Assembly (NCBI GenBank): GCA_963836695.1
Contig: CAWIKX010000039.1
Location: forward strand, 124,001 to 188,000
Direction: 5' to 3'
DNA from: Roseiarcus sp963836695
GTDB lineage: Bacteria; Pseudomonadota; Alphaproteobacteria; Rhizobiales; Beijerinckiaceae
Length of the DNA: 64,000 nt
Position numbers and translations under genes: made by a program
Shown: one piece after another, positions 1-9,609 of the stretch
Numbering within the stretch: position 1 is the stretch's first letter
Layout: each line of letters begins with the position of its first letter
Notes under the pieces: generated by a model
Told to the model about the DNA's origin: nothing
The model's input: the letters and a program-made list of their open reading frames with translations, nothing else
Database searches by the model: none

Positions 1-261
1 GAGGCCTGTGCGGCTTCCCGGGACGTTCGATGGAGACCGGACACTCGCCGTTTCTCGCGATGGTGTGAACCTTTAACTCCGAGGGCTTCATCTCGCCAAA
101 CAACTCGACGCGGTCACCCATCGTCAGATGGACTTGCTCCGTGCCCTTGGGTCCCAGGTCCGCGAGCACCTTGCCATTCTCGGTCTTCACGACGAAGCGA
201 TGCGTGAAAATGTCGGTCACCTCACCAAACAGGCTTCGTGTTTGTCCTTCGTGGTCCATGT
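1..261 (-). CDS. Small OB-fold-like hypothetical protein, partial
   Basis: An open frame of 87 codons starts at an ATG at 261 and runs off the left edge, so the C-terminus is missing. The translation begins MDHEGQTRSLFGEVTDIF and continues with short alternating beta-type stretches (HRFVVKTENGKVLADLG, GDRVELFGEMK). This pattern resembles the small bacterial OB-fold proteins and is similar to the core of the gene at 770-1268 (GQVAEVFGNKFILQDDSG). No signal peptide is visible in the part present. It is the third gene of a leftward set (start codons at 1268, 718 and 261) that is divergent from the response regulator at 1400. The function is unknown; a role linked to the envelope or metals is only a guess from its neighbours. 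Confidence 0.6.
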
Positions 262-316
262 GATGTTCCTCGGCAGAGGGAAGGCCCGGACCCCGTCCAG
301 ACCTTCCGGTTCAGAA

Positions 317-718
317 TCAGGGTTTCGACGGGGCTAGCAGCCGGTCGACCATCTGCAGGGCCAGGTCGGCGCAGGCCTTCACCGGCTCCTCGTCGGCGCA
401 TTTGACGTCAACCAAGGCATCGCCTCGCTGCAGGCGGAAATGCGCGGCCCGCTGCGGCGGGGGCGGAGCCAGCTGACCACGAGGACCGCCGGGCGGCGGA
501 GGCGGTGGAGGACCGTCCATGTCATCCGCTTCAGCGCCCGGGCGCATGGGGGGCGGTGGCGCGCCGGGAGGCGGAGGTGGAGGCGCCAGGCCGGGCGCGG
601 GTGGCGGCGGAGCAGCCATCCCAGGAGCGGGTGGCGCTGGAGGCTGCCCGCTCGCCTGGGCGAGGGCGCCTCCCGTCAGGATCGCAAGAGCCAAACCTGA
701 TAGCAGCAACGTCTTCAT
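317..718 (-). CDS. Secreted proline-rich hypothetical protein
   Basis: This is a 133-residue protein. I chose the ATG at 718 because an AGGAG ribosome-binding site lies about 7 bases upstream and the protein then opens with a clean signal peptide (MKTLLLSGLALAILTGGALA). Residues 22-90 are a low-complexity Pro/Gly/Ala tract with many PPPPP runs. The last 45 residues are normal in composition and hold two cysteines in VDVKCADEEPVKACADL, spaced for a possible disulfide. The likely location is the periplasm or outer envelope. It lies between two OB-fold-like genes on the same strand and may be co-transcribed with them under the divergent two-component system. GC-rich reading frames on the opposite strand are shadows of the proline codons. 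I recognise no known family. Confidence 0.65.
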   Translation of the reverse strand: MKTLLLSGLALAILTGGALAQASGQPPAPPAPGMAAPPPPAPGLAPPPPPPGAPPPPMRPGAEADDMDGPPPPPPPGGPRGQLAPPPPQRAAHFRLQRGDALVDVKCADEEPVKACADLALQMVDRLLAPSKP

Positions 719-769
719 GGAAGTCTCCTTTGGCGGCATGACGAGAACGGGCGGCCGGGGTGATGGTTT

Positions 770-1268
770 TTAGGGCGCGTCCGGGCGCCGGCCGCCTGCC
801 GGGCCACCTGGAGGCGGCGGGGGCCCCGGAGGCCCGACGAAATCGTTGCCGCCATCGGGATGGGAAATTGCCTGAGCGTGGATGAACCCATGCTCAAATC
901 GCCCTTGAACAGTCACCGTGTCGGACTTGGCGGCCAGTTTCCCGCTCTCGCCGCTCGGGCCTGTGTCAACGAGGGCGCGCCCGCTATCGTCCTGCAGGAT
1001 GAACTTGTTGCCGAAGACCTCGGCGACCTGCCCCTTTACCGCCACTTCGCTCCAGTCGGGCATGGTCGCGATCGGAGCGGGCGTAAGCAGCAACATGGTC
1101 GGGCGCCGGGCCTGCAGGGCTGTGGCCGTCACACCACCGCCAATTGCGAAGGCCACCAGAAGTGCCGCCAGGAGGGCTGGCGATCGTCTTCCAGCATAAC
1201 GAGAGGTTGGGTCGCGCTTGCGGCTCGGAAGGAGGCAAGGTGGCGGCGGGAGTTTCGGACGTAGACAT
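770..1268 (-). pseudogene. Membrane-anchored OB-fold-like protein with one frameshift
   Basis: Two overlapping frames join into one sensible protein. From the ATG at 1268 the N-terminus reads MSTSETPAATLPPSEPQARP, a typical cytosolic tail. After a one-base slip near 1203 the other frame gives SRYAGRRSPALLAALLVAFA, a single membrane segment, then a soluble domain (VAVKGQVAEVFGNKFILQDD) resembling an OB fold, and a Pro/Gly-rich tail that ends at 770. Neither frame alone has both a good start and the domain. The gene heads the leftward set and is divergent from the response regulator. The frameshift could be real decay or a sequencing error; I favour error because the rest is well preserved. The function is unknown. 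Confidence 0.5.
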
Positions 1269-1328
1269 CTCGACTAGACCTCGTTGTTGAACGAGATCCT
1301 TGTCTACGCGCATGTCCCGAAACCCAGT

Positions 1329-1352
1329 CTGAACCTTTCCGTTCAGGTTCAG
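1329..1352. promoter_or_regulatory. Inverted/direct repeat between divergent transcripts
   Basis: The interval holds CTGAAC-N6-GTTCAG, a perfect inverted repeat at 1329-1346, followed directly by a second GTTCAG-like half (TTCAG at 1348-1352). It sits between the leftward envelope genes and the rightward response regulator. Head-to-tail half-sites of this size are the usual target of OmpR/PhoB-type regulators, so autoregulation plus control of the envelope genes is the natural reading. That is inference. Confidence 0.5.
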
Positions 1353-1399
1353 TTAAGCCAGCGCCACTACGGAGGGAGCCCGTTCATGACTGTATCGAC

Positions 1400-2065
1400 A
1401 TGAAAATCTTGCTCGTCGAGGACGATCATCTTCTGGCTGACGCCATCGCCCGCGCGCTGAGAGCGGAGAATTTCGTAGTCGATGTCGCGTCGAACGGCGA
1501 GGACGGTCAGCATCTCGGGGACACCGAAACCTATGACGCCCCGGTGCTCGACCTCGGCCTGCCGAAGGTGAACGGAGTAGCGGTGCTGCGGGCATGGCGC
1601 GCCGCCGGCCGGAGATTGCCCGTACTGATCCTCACCGCGCGCGACGGGTGGTCGGAAAAGGTCGAAGGCTTCAAGGCTGGCGCGGACGATTATCTCGTCA
1701 AGCCGTTCCGCATGGAGGAAGTCGTAATGCGGTTGCGAGCGCTCGTGCGTCGGGCCGCAGGACACGCCACGCCACTGATCCTCTGTGGGCCCGTCGCTTA
1801 TGACGCACAGCTCGGCGCCTTCACGCTGGACGGTCTTCCGCTTCGCCTGACGGCGCTCGAATGGCGCGTGCTCTCCTGTCTTATGCTGCGCAAGGACCAT
1901 GTCGTCGCGCGGCGTGACCTTCTGGAACGTGTCTATGACGGCGACGCCGAAGTGGACTCGAACTCGGTCGAGGTCATCGTCGCAAGGCTACGCCGCAAGA
2001 TCGGCCACGGACTTATCAGGACGATCCGCGGCCTTGGCTATCAACTGACGGCGGACCCTTCTTGA
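1400..2065 (+). CDS. OmpR/PhoB-family response regulator, PhoP/QseB-like
   Basis: A 221-residue two-domain response regulator. The receiver domain (1-115) has the acidic pair in LLVEDDHLL, the phospho-acceptor Asp51 in VLDLGLP, the Thr/Ser switch position in ILTARD and Lys101 in YLVKPF. The C-terminal half (about 125-220) is a winged helix ending in the usual IRTIRGLGYQL strand. The residue two before Asp51 is Pro (DAPVLDLG) where Ala or Val is usual, a minor oddity. The stop overlaps the start of the kinase gene by four bases (ATGA-type coupling), so the two form one operon. It probably binds the inverted repeat just upstream and controls itself and the divergent envelope genes. Confidence 0.93.
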   Translation: MKILLVEDDHLLADAIARALRAENFVVDVASNGEDGQHLGDTETYDAPVLDLGLPKVNGVAVLRAWRAAGRRLPVLILTARDGWSEKVEGFKAGADDYLVKPFRMEEVVMRLRALVRRAAGHATPLILCGPVAYDAQLGAFTLDGLPLRLTALEWRVLSCLMLRKDHVVARRDLLERVYDGDAEVDSNSVEVIVARLRRKIGHGLIRTIRGLGYQLTADPS

Positions 2066-3402
2066 CGCTTATCCCGCGATCTCTAAGCGGGCGGCTGCTG
2101 GCGGTCGCTCTGGCGCTTATCGCGGTTGCACTGCTTGCCGCTGGCGTCGCCATGTATTTTGCCCTGCATCGCTTCGTGCAGGGCCAGGTGGACGGCCGTC
2201 TCGATGGCCAGATTCTCAGCATCTGCGATGCACTGCGTAGCGCTCCGGACGATTCGCTGTCCCTTGATCCCGTCGCCAACGGACCTCCGTTCGATCGGCT
2301 GCGCGCAGGTTGGTACTGGAAGGTCATCGCTCCAGGCGTGGAGTTGCGCTCGCCCTCGCTTGGATCCGACGATTTCATTATCACGGGGCCAACAGCCGAA
2401 TATCATCCAAAACCGATTACGCTCGACGGGATAGGTCCGGGGGACGAGCCGCTGCGCGTTCGCGCTCAACGGTTGCGCTTCCAGGACAGCAGCGTTGTCA
2501 TCACCGCCTCGGCTCCGCAACATGCGCTCGAGGGTCCGTTGCGCGAAGCCATGATTCCGGTCGCGCTGACGCTTGGCGTGCTTGCGCTCGCTCTGATCGG
2601 CGGCGTCCTGCTTCAGGTCCGCCTTGGGTTACGGCCACTGTCCCAACTAACAGAGGACTTGCTTCGCGTCCGCACCGGCAGAGCCGAGCGAATACCCGGC
2701 GCGCAGCCAAGCGAAGTCGCGCCTCTTGTCGCCGAACTCAATACGCTCCTCGACCAGAACTCGATCAATCTCGAAAGGGCTCGACGCCACGTCGCCAATC
2801 TTGCGCATGGGCTCAAAACGCCGCTCGCGAGGTTGGCGGTTATCATGGACGAACGTGGCTGGTACGCGGATGCACGGCTCAGGCCGCTCGTCATGACGAT
2901 GGACCGAAGGATACGCCACCATCTGTCTCGGGCTCGCCTGGCAGCGCTTGGCGGCTCCGAGCGCGCACGGACGCTTCTCGCGCCCAGAGTCGCCGATCAT
3001 ATCGACGCGTTCAGAAAGCTCTACGCCGACAAGGGCCTCGCCTACGAGATACGCATCGCGCCGGAGATTGCACTCGCCTGTGAGGCGCAGGATCTCGACG
3101 AACTGCTCGGCAACCTACTCGACAACGCCAGCAAATGGGCGCGACAGCGCGTTCTTTTCGCCGCGGACAGAGTCGGGCCTATGGTCGAGATGACCATCCA
3201 AGATGACGGCCCTGGCCTCTCAGACCAGCAGGCGGTCGATGTTATGAGGCCCGGCCATCGTATCGACGAAAGCGCACCAGGCTACGGCTTCGGCTTGCCG
3301 ATCACCCGAGAGCTGGCCGAACTATACGGCGGAACATTCTTGCTCGGGAGATCGGTATTCGGCGGTCTGAGAGCTGCTGTGACACTGCCGGCCGCTTTAT
3401 AA
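2062..3402 (+). CDS. Membrane sensor histidine kinase, PhoQ-like
   Basis: A 446-residue kinase. It has a membrane helix at about 12-32, a periplasmic sensor region of about 130 residues, a second helix at about 165-187, a HAMP segment, then the dimerisation helix with His249 in AHGLKTPLA. The H-box HxLKTPL is the PhoQ-type form, not the common HELRTPL. The ATPase domain has the N box (LLGNLLDNASKWA), G1 (IQDDGPGLSD) and G2 (GYGFGLPI). The sensor region matches no ligand-binding fold I can name. It is translationally coupled to the regulator. Its stop codon is in the same frame as the cyclase region that follows at once, an unusual junction. A paralogous scrap of its last 34 residues lies at 9204-9305. 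Confidence 0.92.
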   Translation: MTLIPRSLSGRLLAVALALIAVALLAAGVAMYFALHRFVQGQVDGRLDGQILSICDALRSAPDDSLSLDPVANGPPFDRLRAGWYWKVIAPGVELRSPSLGSDDFIITGPTAEYHPKPITLDGIGPGDEPLRVRAQRLRFQDSSVVITASAPQHALEGPLREAMIPVALTLGVLALALIGGVLLQVRLGLRPLSQLTEDLLRVRTGRAERIPGAQPSEVAPLVAELNTLLDQNSINLERARRHVANLAHGLKTPLARLAVIMDERGWYADARLRPLVMTMDRRIRHHLSRARLAALGGSERARTLLAPRVADHIDAFRKLYADKGLAYEIRIAPEIALACEAQDLDELLGNLLDNASKWARQRVLFAADRVGPMVEMTIQDDGPGLSDQQAVDVMRPGHRIDESAPGYGFGLPITRELAELYGGTFLLGRSVFGGLRAAVTLPAAL

Positions 3403-6400
3403 CTTGCCTATCTCAGCCCGCAGCCCCGACAGGTAACGGTCCTGTTCACCGACATGGTCGGTTTCACGCCCTTCTCCGAAAGGGCGGGTGAGGAAGCAGC
3501 CTTCACTTTAATGCAGCGCCTCGCGCAGTTGATGGAGACCGCCATCCGCGACCAGGGCGGGGTCGTGCAGGGCTTTACTGGCGACGGAATCATGGCTGTA
3601 TTCGGCGCGCCGGTTGCATTCGAAGATGCACCCCTCCGTGCGTGTCGCGCTGCCCTCGCGATCCTTCATCAGGTGAGGGTCGACGGGAGCATTTTGGAAG
3701 CAAAGCATCAAACGCAGCCGCAGTTGCGGATCGGCATCAATTCAGGACCGGCGGTCGTCGGCAAAGTGCAGGGTGGCTCGGATGCAGGCGTCACGGTCCT
3801 CGGCGACACCGTCAACGTAGCTGCGCGGTTGCAAGCCTTGGCAGAGCCAGGATCGACGCTGCTGAGCGAAGCGACCTATCGCCTTGCGCGGGGTCTTGTG
3901 GATGCGACCTTTGCTGCAGAGCTTCAGGTAAAGGGGAAGACGGACCTTCAAAAGGTGTATCGGCTCGACGCCATCCGCGAAGGGGCCGCGCGCTTTGACG
4001 CAAAGGTCCATCGGGGCCTTACGACCTATGTTGGACGCGAACGAGAGTTGGAGAAGCTGGAGCGCGGTCGCAATACGATGGGCGCTGGCATCCAAGTCTT
4101 TGACATCGTCGGCGAGCCGGGCATCGGCAAGTCGCGACTTGTCCACGAATTCCTGCGAGGGCCGGTCAAGGAAAGCGCGCGGGTTTCGATTGCAAATTGT
4201 ACACCCGATGGTCAACAGACGCCGTTCCGCGCCTTCATCGAGATCGTGCGCGGAGCCTTTGGGCTCGCGCCCGGCGACACGGAGACCGGGGTCGCGCAAA
4301 AACTGGACGAGGGTCTCCAAGGGCTCGGGCTCAGCTCCCCAGAAAATCTCGGCCTCCTCATCAATCTACTTGGGCGGAAGGCGACTGACGGAGCTTTAGA
4401 GGGGCTCGATGGCGTCTTGATAGGCTTGCGAACCCGCGATCTCCTCCAGCACTTCGTAAGAGCACGATGTCGCCTCTCGCCGACGGTCATAGTGTTCGAG
4501 GACTTGCATTGGCTTGACAGCGCCTCCGAGGACACTCTGGCGAAGATCACCGCAATCGAAGAGCCACTCCAACTTCTAATTCTGCACACGAGACGTATGG
4601 AGTATAACCCACCCCTGGCTCGGGAACGAGCATGTGACGCATCTGCACATCGACCCACTGTCGGATCGAGAAACGTCAAGGATCGCGGAGGCCCGGCTTG
4701 GGGTCGACCAGTTGCCGGAGGCGTTGGCGAAACTGATCACGGCGAAGGCGGAAGGCAATGCGCTGTTCGCCGAAGAGATCGCGAGCTTCCTCGACGAGCG
4801 TGACATTGTCCGTCGATGTGCAGCCGGCCTAGAATTTGATCCCGAGGCGGTCGCTCTGCTTTGCCGGAAAGCATCCAATCGCTGCTCACTTCTCGCGTCG
4901 ACAGGCTACGGCCCGCGGACCGCGCGTTATTGCAAGGGGCATCGGTGATCGGACGCCGCTTCGATCCTGAGTTGGCCGCCGTGATCGCCGGCGCGAGCGG
5001 AAATGCGGAGGAACCCTTTACTGCAATGGAAGGAATGGACCTCATTCATCGCGCCGAGCCGTCCAACGATTATGTCTTCAAGCACGCGCTTGTCAGGGAC
5101 GCACTGTGTGCGGGCCTGTTGAGCGATCGGCGCGCCGCACGGCACCTAAAAGTCGCCGAAGAGCTTGAGCGTCGCAGCGGCAACCGGTTGATCGAGATTG
5201 TGGAGAGCCTGGCGCACCATTACGCCGCAACCTTGCGAACCGACAAAGCGTTCGCCTACCTGGCTATGGCGGGCCACAAGAGCCTCGATGTCTATTCCGT
5301 CGAAGAAGCCGAACAATATTTTCGACAGGCGCTTGATGTCTTTGAGCGACAAGACGCCTGTGCAGATCAGGCATCAGTTTCTCGAGTGATAGTGCGATTG
5401 ATGGAAACATTGCTGCACAAAAATGCGCTGATGGAGATTGGCATATGTGCGCGCAAATATATGCCGGTGCTAAGTCGGGGGGGCGAAACTACTGATCTAG
5501 CCATTGGCTATTACTTCGAAAGCATCTCACGCTCCGGCAATTGTGAATTGCGAATAGCTCATGAATTAGCGGTCAAGTCGCTCGCAATTGCGGAACGTGT
5601 GGAGGATGGCCGTGCAAGACCATACGCGCGGGGCGTGCTACTATTCGTGCGAACTTTGCTTGGTACGGATGTTCCCGAGGCCATCGAGCAGGTGAAAGCG
5701 GAAGTTTTTGACGACTGCCTTCGCTATGGCGCCAGAAATATTCGAAACTTAGACCATTTTTTCGTCGCCAATGATTACTTTGGTCGTGGTCTCAACAAGC
5801 AAGCCGGCGAGATTGCGATGCGGCTCATAGCGACCGGAGAGGAGCCCAACGATCCAAGGGCAATAGGTTTCGCGAGTCAAGTTCTCGCTCTTAACGAGTT
5901 AGTTTCTGACGACACGATTGCGGCCCGGTCGCTTGCTGATGCTGGCTTGCGGGTCGCGGTAACTGAAATGGATCGGATGATAGGAAGATTATTTAAATCA
6001 ACCTGCGACATCTTGCTGTATCCGACGCTCGAGAATTTAAACTCATGGGACGAGGTTCGTTCGGAGTTCGAGCGACTAGGAGGAAGAGGTTGGGTCGACT
6101 ACGGGTTTCGTGGCGTTGCTCTGGCAATGTTGGGGCGAATATCCGAAGGCAGCCAGGCCCTCAAGCAGCTTATCATTCAATACGACAAAAACGGGTTCAG
6201 CTTTCGAGCGATCTGTGCTCGTGTTTATCTTGCCGAACTCTATATTCAAATTCTCTCTAGTAAGCAAAAGCCAAGTGCCGCAGTGTTGTTCAGGAACCTT
6301 AGGACGATTGTTGGAGCAATGGCGTTCGGACAGCGACGCGCGCGGGGCGCTTCTCCTGGAGGCGGCGGGAGCCAAGATGTTGAGTGAACGGGGTTCTTTA

Positions 6401-6559
6401 ATCGCTCGCATCAACTTCGACCTCGGCCGCTTGTCCGCGATGAAAAAAAGACGGAGAGAAGCAAGAGCGTACTTTGAGAAGGCGCGGGTCGGCGCAGAAA
6501 GCCAGGGTGCGGACAATCTGTTAGAAAAGATAGACGCCGCGCAGGCTCTACTCGTATAA
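3403..6559 (+). pseudogene. Class III adenylate/guanylate cyclase-ATPase-TPR protein, broken
   Basis: Joined across three frameshifts (near 4612, 4858 and 6315) this gives a typical cyclase-ATPase-TPR signalling protein. The cyclase catalytic domain lies at about 3430-3990 (metal-binding Asp in LFTDMVGFT, then GDGIMAVFGAP and GDTVNVAARL). An AAA/STAND ATPase follows from about 4015, with Walker A GEPGIGKSR at 4111-4137 and Walker B VIVFEDLHW near 4490. A long helical repeat tail runs to 6559. The frame opens right after the kinase stop (TAA at 3400-3402, same frame) and has no ATG, GTG or TTG before Met3454, which lies after the catalytic Asp. The N-terminal SAM domain seen in the paralogue at 56196 is missing. 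Missing start plus frameshifts suggest decay, though the indels alone could be sequencing errors. Confidence 0.7.
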
Positions 6560-6799
6560 CTGGCGTACCGAAGTCGTCTCGAAGACAGCTCGCGGTCGCC
6601 TACGCTGCCTAACCAAGCGATCGCGAGGGTCCACTATTTGCGAATTGTGTTGAAGAACCCCTCGATCGAAGATCGGATAGGTTGCGACGAGATCAGAACG
6701 GCTGACTTGAGTTACTTCGGTTCATGTGGCATTGCGTCACGGCGCGCTCGCGGAACGCGATCCGGTGGCCTCGGCGAACGCGGCGGCCACTGCCTGCGT

Positions 6800-7110
6800 C
6801 TAGTTGCAATAGTGGCCGTTTGAATGCCGGGTAACGCTTTTCAGGGTGCCGTCCGGCTGTTTATCTATGTCGTAGAGCCCGCTGTAATGTTCGGTGTGAA
6901 GCTGGACTAGAACCGAGGTCGCCCGCCAAGTCCCGGCGACAGACTTATTGCTGAGGTATTTTCCGCCAGGTGAGAAAGTAGCCACAAGTCCATCATCCCA
7001 ACAGATTTCTTGCCGGACAAGTCCGTGGCCGTAACGGAAACCGCAAATGCGGAGACGGCGAAAAAAGGACAGATTAAGGCTGCCAAGCCAATCGCAACGA
7101 GTTTCTTCAT
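6800..7110 (-). pseudogene. Small secreted hypothetical protein, frameshifted
   Basis: From the ATG at 7110 one frame gives a clear signal peptide (MKKLVAIGLAALICPFFAVS). About 35 residues in, near 7010, the reading must move to the neighbouring frame, which continues as a mature domain (EICWDDGLVATFSPGGKYLS, then an SVAGTWRA segment) to a stop at 6800. The combined product is about 103 residues and periplasmic. Neither frame alone has both parts, so a single-base indel is the simplest reading. I recognise no characterised family. It is an isolated gene between the broken cyclase and a ligase fragment. Confidence 0.45.
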
Positions 7111-7211
7111 CTCCAATGCCCCGTGATCTGCCGACTAGGACAATTTTTGACGTTGTGCTGAATTGCTCCCATGAACAGGGAGATAACACAATCTGGCTGT
7201 GTGTGGTTCGA

Positions 7212-7395
7212 TCACCCAATCGTCTCGCAGGCCATGCGAAGCCCGTCCAGCTTTATTTCATGCAGCCACTGAGACCCTGATGGCGGCTTCTTAACCAGCT
7301 GACAAAGCTGCGGAGGGACAAACCGCGGAAGAGGGACGCCTCGGCGCGACGGCCTGGGGTCGGTTTGCTCGTTCGCCACACCGTCGGGCAATGGC
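7212..7395 (-). pseudogene. Fragment of an ATP-dependent DNA ligase (LigD type)
   Basis: The leftward reading contains FVPPQLCQLVKKPPSGSQWL followed by HEIKLDGLRM, which matches the start of the nucleotidyltransferase domain of LigD-type ligases (PPQL...GxxWLHEIKxDGYRM). The lysine of KLDG would be the adenylated residue (motif KxDG). A stop follows 8 residues after the motif at 7212, so almost the entire catalytic domain is missing. This is a dead fragment, consistent with rearrangement in this zone. Confidence 0.55.
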
Positions 7396-7610
7396 TGCTT
7401 TTTGCGCGAAGCGGACGGAGTCGATGTGAAGCGGGCATCACGGGGCGCCACACCGTGAAGGACGCAAGTGAAGGCAAGCGGTCGTAACTGATCGACCAGG
7501 AGGGCCGCGTTCCGGCCCAGGCGGTCGTTGGTCAGCGCGCGAGCACGATCCACGCTATGTTAACGAGGCGTTGCTAATTTGATCTAAGTCCGGATCAGAG
7601 GCCACCTACC

Positions 7611-8315
7611 TTGGAAACCGACCTCTATCGACCAATAAAAGTTCATCTGGAGAGGCTCGGCCTGGAGGTCAAGGGTGAGGTGTGTGGTTGTGACATCGTC
7701 GCCCTTTCCGAAGGCTCGCCCGAACTGGTCGTGATCGGCGAGATGAAGCGGAGCTTCACCCTTGAACTGGTGCTTCAAGCCGTTGATCGCACCTCCGCCT
7801 GCGACGAGATCTGGCTGGCCGTCGCCGCCTCCAAGCGGGGACGCGGGCGGGAGAACGACGCCCGGGTGAAAAAGCTTTGTCGATTTTTGGGCTTCGGTCT
7901 TCTCACAGTCACAACCGAGGGCCGGGTCGACGTAGTGGCGGCGCCAGCGCCATGGAAGCCGAGGCACGACGTGAAACGGCGTTCACGCATTGTCCAGGAA
8001 CATCGTCGCCGCAAGGGGGACCCCATTGTGGGAGGTTCGACACGGGTGCCTCAAATGACCGCCTATCGCCAGCAGGCGCTCGTTGTGGCCAACGCGCTTG
8101 CCAGTACGCCGAGCCGTCCGCGGGACCTTCGGATACTGGCTCCGGACGCCGCCAAAATCGTTCAGGGCAACGTATATGGTTGGTTCGAGCGGATCGAGCG
8201 TGGACTTTATGGGCTGACCTCCTCTGGTCGCGTCGCCCTCGTAACATGGGCCAATCATGTTTCCGCCGCGGCGACCAGCTCCACGGCTGAGAAGACGAAT
8301 TGGCTGCCTTTATGA
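7611..8315 (+). CDS. DUF2161-family protein (putative phosphodiesterase)
   Basis: A 234-residue protein, the usual length of DUF2161/COG5482. Family signatures are clear: METDLYRPIKVHLERLGLEV at the N-terminus, then GEVCGCDIVAL, a PD-(D/E)xK-like stretch ELVVIGEMKRSFTLELVLQA, and the C-terminal segment AYRQQALVVANAL plus NVYGWFERIERGLYGLT. The family is annotated as a putative phosphodiesterase and is widespread in alphaproteobacteria, but no reaction is established. The start used is a TTG at 7611, because the conserved N-terminus begins there and no ATG or GTG fits. It is intact amid broken neighbours and appears to be monocistronic. Confidence 0.8.
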   Translation: METDLYRPIKVHLERLGLEVKGEVCGCDIVALSEGSPELVVIGEMKRSFTLELVLQAVDRTSACDEIWLAVAASKRGRGRENDARVKKLCRFLGFGLLTVTTEGRVDVVAAPAPWKPRHDVKRRSRIVQEHRRRKGDPIVGGSTRVPQMTAYRQQALVVANALASTPSRPRDLRILAPDAAKIVQGNVYGWFERIERGLYGLTSSGRVALVTWANHVSAAATSSTAEKTNWLPL

Positions 8316-8406
8316 AACTCAGCCGATGACTTCTTGCGCTGATCGGCACAGTACCCGAGCCGATGGCCGAGTCCGAGACTGTGTCCCTGACATGGCGGTT
8401 GGATGG

Positions 8407-9031
8407 TTAGCGGTCCTCGACCGCCTCAACCCACATAAACGAGGCTTCCTCGTTGTCCTGCTTTTCGAGGGAGGAGTCGCGAACTCTCAATCCCAAATCG
8501 GCCAGACACCTCAGCGTTTCTGCTTCGCCGTTGTGACCAAGGAACATTCTGGTTCCTAGCCATTCACGGGTCCCCTCGCCCGCTGGGCCTGATCCAAAGC
8601 TGCAACGAATGTCCCGCCCGGCTTCAGCCATGCTGCGATGTTCGCGATCAACGGACCCTGGTATGTCCGCGGGACATGCGTGATTGAATAGAAGGCTCGA
8701 ACAGCATTGAACGAGCCAACTTCAAACGCTACTTCGCACATATCCGCTTTGATCAAGGTCGCCTTGGGGAGGTTTCGTCGAGCCCTCGCCACCTGTTGTG
8801 CAGAGCCATCAACACCGACGACCGCGTGCCGCAGTGCAGTGAGATCACGCGCGACTGGATGACTGCACCACAACCGAGATCGAGAACCCGACCGCGGCCA
8901 GCGGCTGACAAACCGTTGATGAGGCGACCGATTCATTTCTGACGAACCGTCGAAACGCCGAAACGTTTGAGATAGACGTTTGCGACTTCGTCGTAGCCTG
9001 AGACGACGATGCGTTTCGGATCGTTGGGCAT
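8407..9031 (-). pseudogene. Class I SAM-dependent methyltransferase, degenerate
   Basis: Read leftward from an ATG at 9031, three frames together give a family-typical small methyltransferase. The N-terminus is MPNDPKRIVVSGYDEVANVY. The glycine-rich SAM motif is GRVLDLGCG near 8890. Then come ALRHAVVGVDGSAQQVARAR, motif IV-like ADMCEVAFEVGSFNAV and FYSITHVPR. The C-terminal part is LGTRMFLGHNGEAETLRCL with QDNEEASFMWVEA. Frame changes are needed after STVRQK (about 8935), after the glycine motif (about 8870) and near 8605. Three indels in 625 bases point to real inactivation rather than one sequencing slip. The substrate is unknown. Confidence 0.6.
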
Positions 9032-9609
9032 ACCGGCGATATTTGCAGACGGACGTGCAATCGTCGAGCTGAAGACAGCAACGGGAGCATTTGACCCGTC
9101 CGGCAAGTCTCCGATTGAACGCTATTTGCGCGGAGCCACCGGCCACGCCGACGTGAGCCGGATGATGCTTCGCCATTTGCGATCAATCCGCCTCATCCGG
9201 GAAGGCTTCGGCCTTCCGATCACCCGTGAGGTGGCAGAGCTTTACGGCGAAACTTTCGCCCTCGGAAGATCGGCTATCGGCGGTCGGAGAGCTATCGTGA
9301 CCCTGAACCAGGACCAACTACGTCGGGATCGCGACGAATGGCGATGGCGGGCCGAGCGTCTGCTTGCGGATCTGCAGCGGGGGGGCGTGGTGGAGGTGGT
9401 GGAACGGGGCCGCTGCAACGCTCGACGCTGTCACAGCGAGCTTTTGCGCTCTGCTCGCCAGCGTGCAGAACCAGCTAGCCGAGCTGAAAGCAAACCGGGA
9501 TGAGCCGGGCCAAGGTCCCAACCAAGCTTGGATAGTCGCGCGGTTTATCTTGGATCGCTCGTCTCCAGTTCGACGAGCCGCAAGATGGCTTGGCTGTAGC
9601 TCTCGCCGG
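9032..9609. other. Scrap zone without an intact gene
   Basis: No gene is intact here. A rightward frame from about 9009 to 9503 joins an unrecognised segment (IPAIFADGRAIVELKTATGA), a histidine-kinase C-terminus (9204-9305) and a charged tail (DQLRRDRDEWRWRAERLLAD) like those of small plasmid or transposon DNA-binding proteins. A second frame from 9364 repeats a similar coiled tail (NQLAELKANRDE). I read this as joined fragments. Confidence 0.4.
9204..9305 (+). pseudogene. Orphan C-terminal fragment of a histidine kinase
   Basis: Thirty-four codons (GFGLPITREVAELYGETFAL then GRSAIGGRRAIVTL) closely match the last residues of the kinase at 2062-3402 (GFGLPITRELAELYGGTFLL, GRSVFGGLRAAVTL), and the DNA is visibly similar as well. 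Nothing else of a kinase lies upstream. It is a paralogous scrap carrying the G2 box and the final strand, fused to unrelated sequence on both sides. Confidence 0.6.

Noticed and set aside
440..773. Rightward frames of 78-86 codons opposite the proline-rich gene
   Set aside because: They are complements of repeated proline/glycine codons and have no other support.
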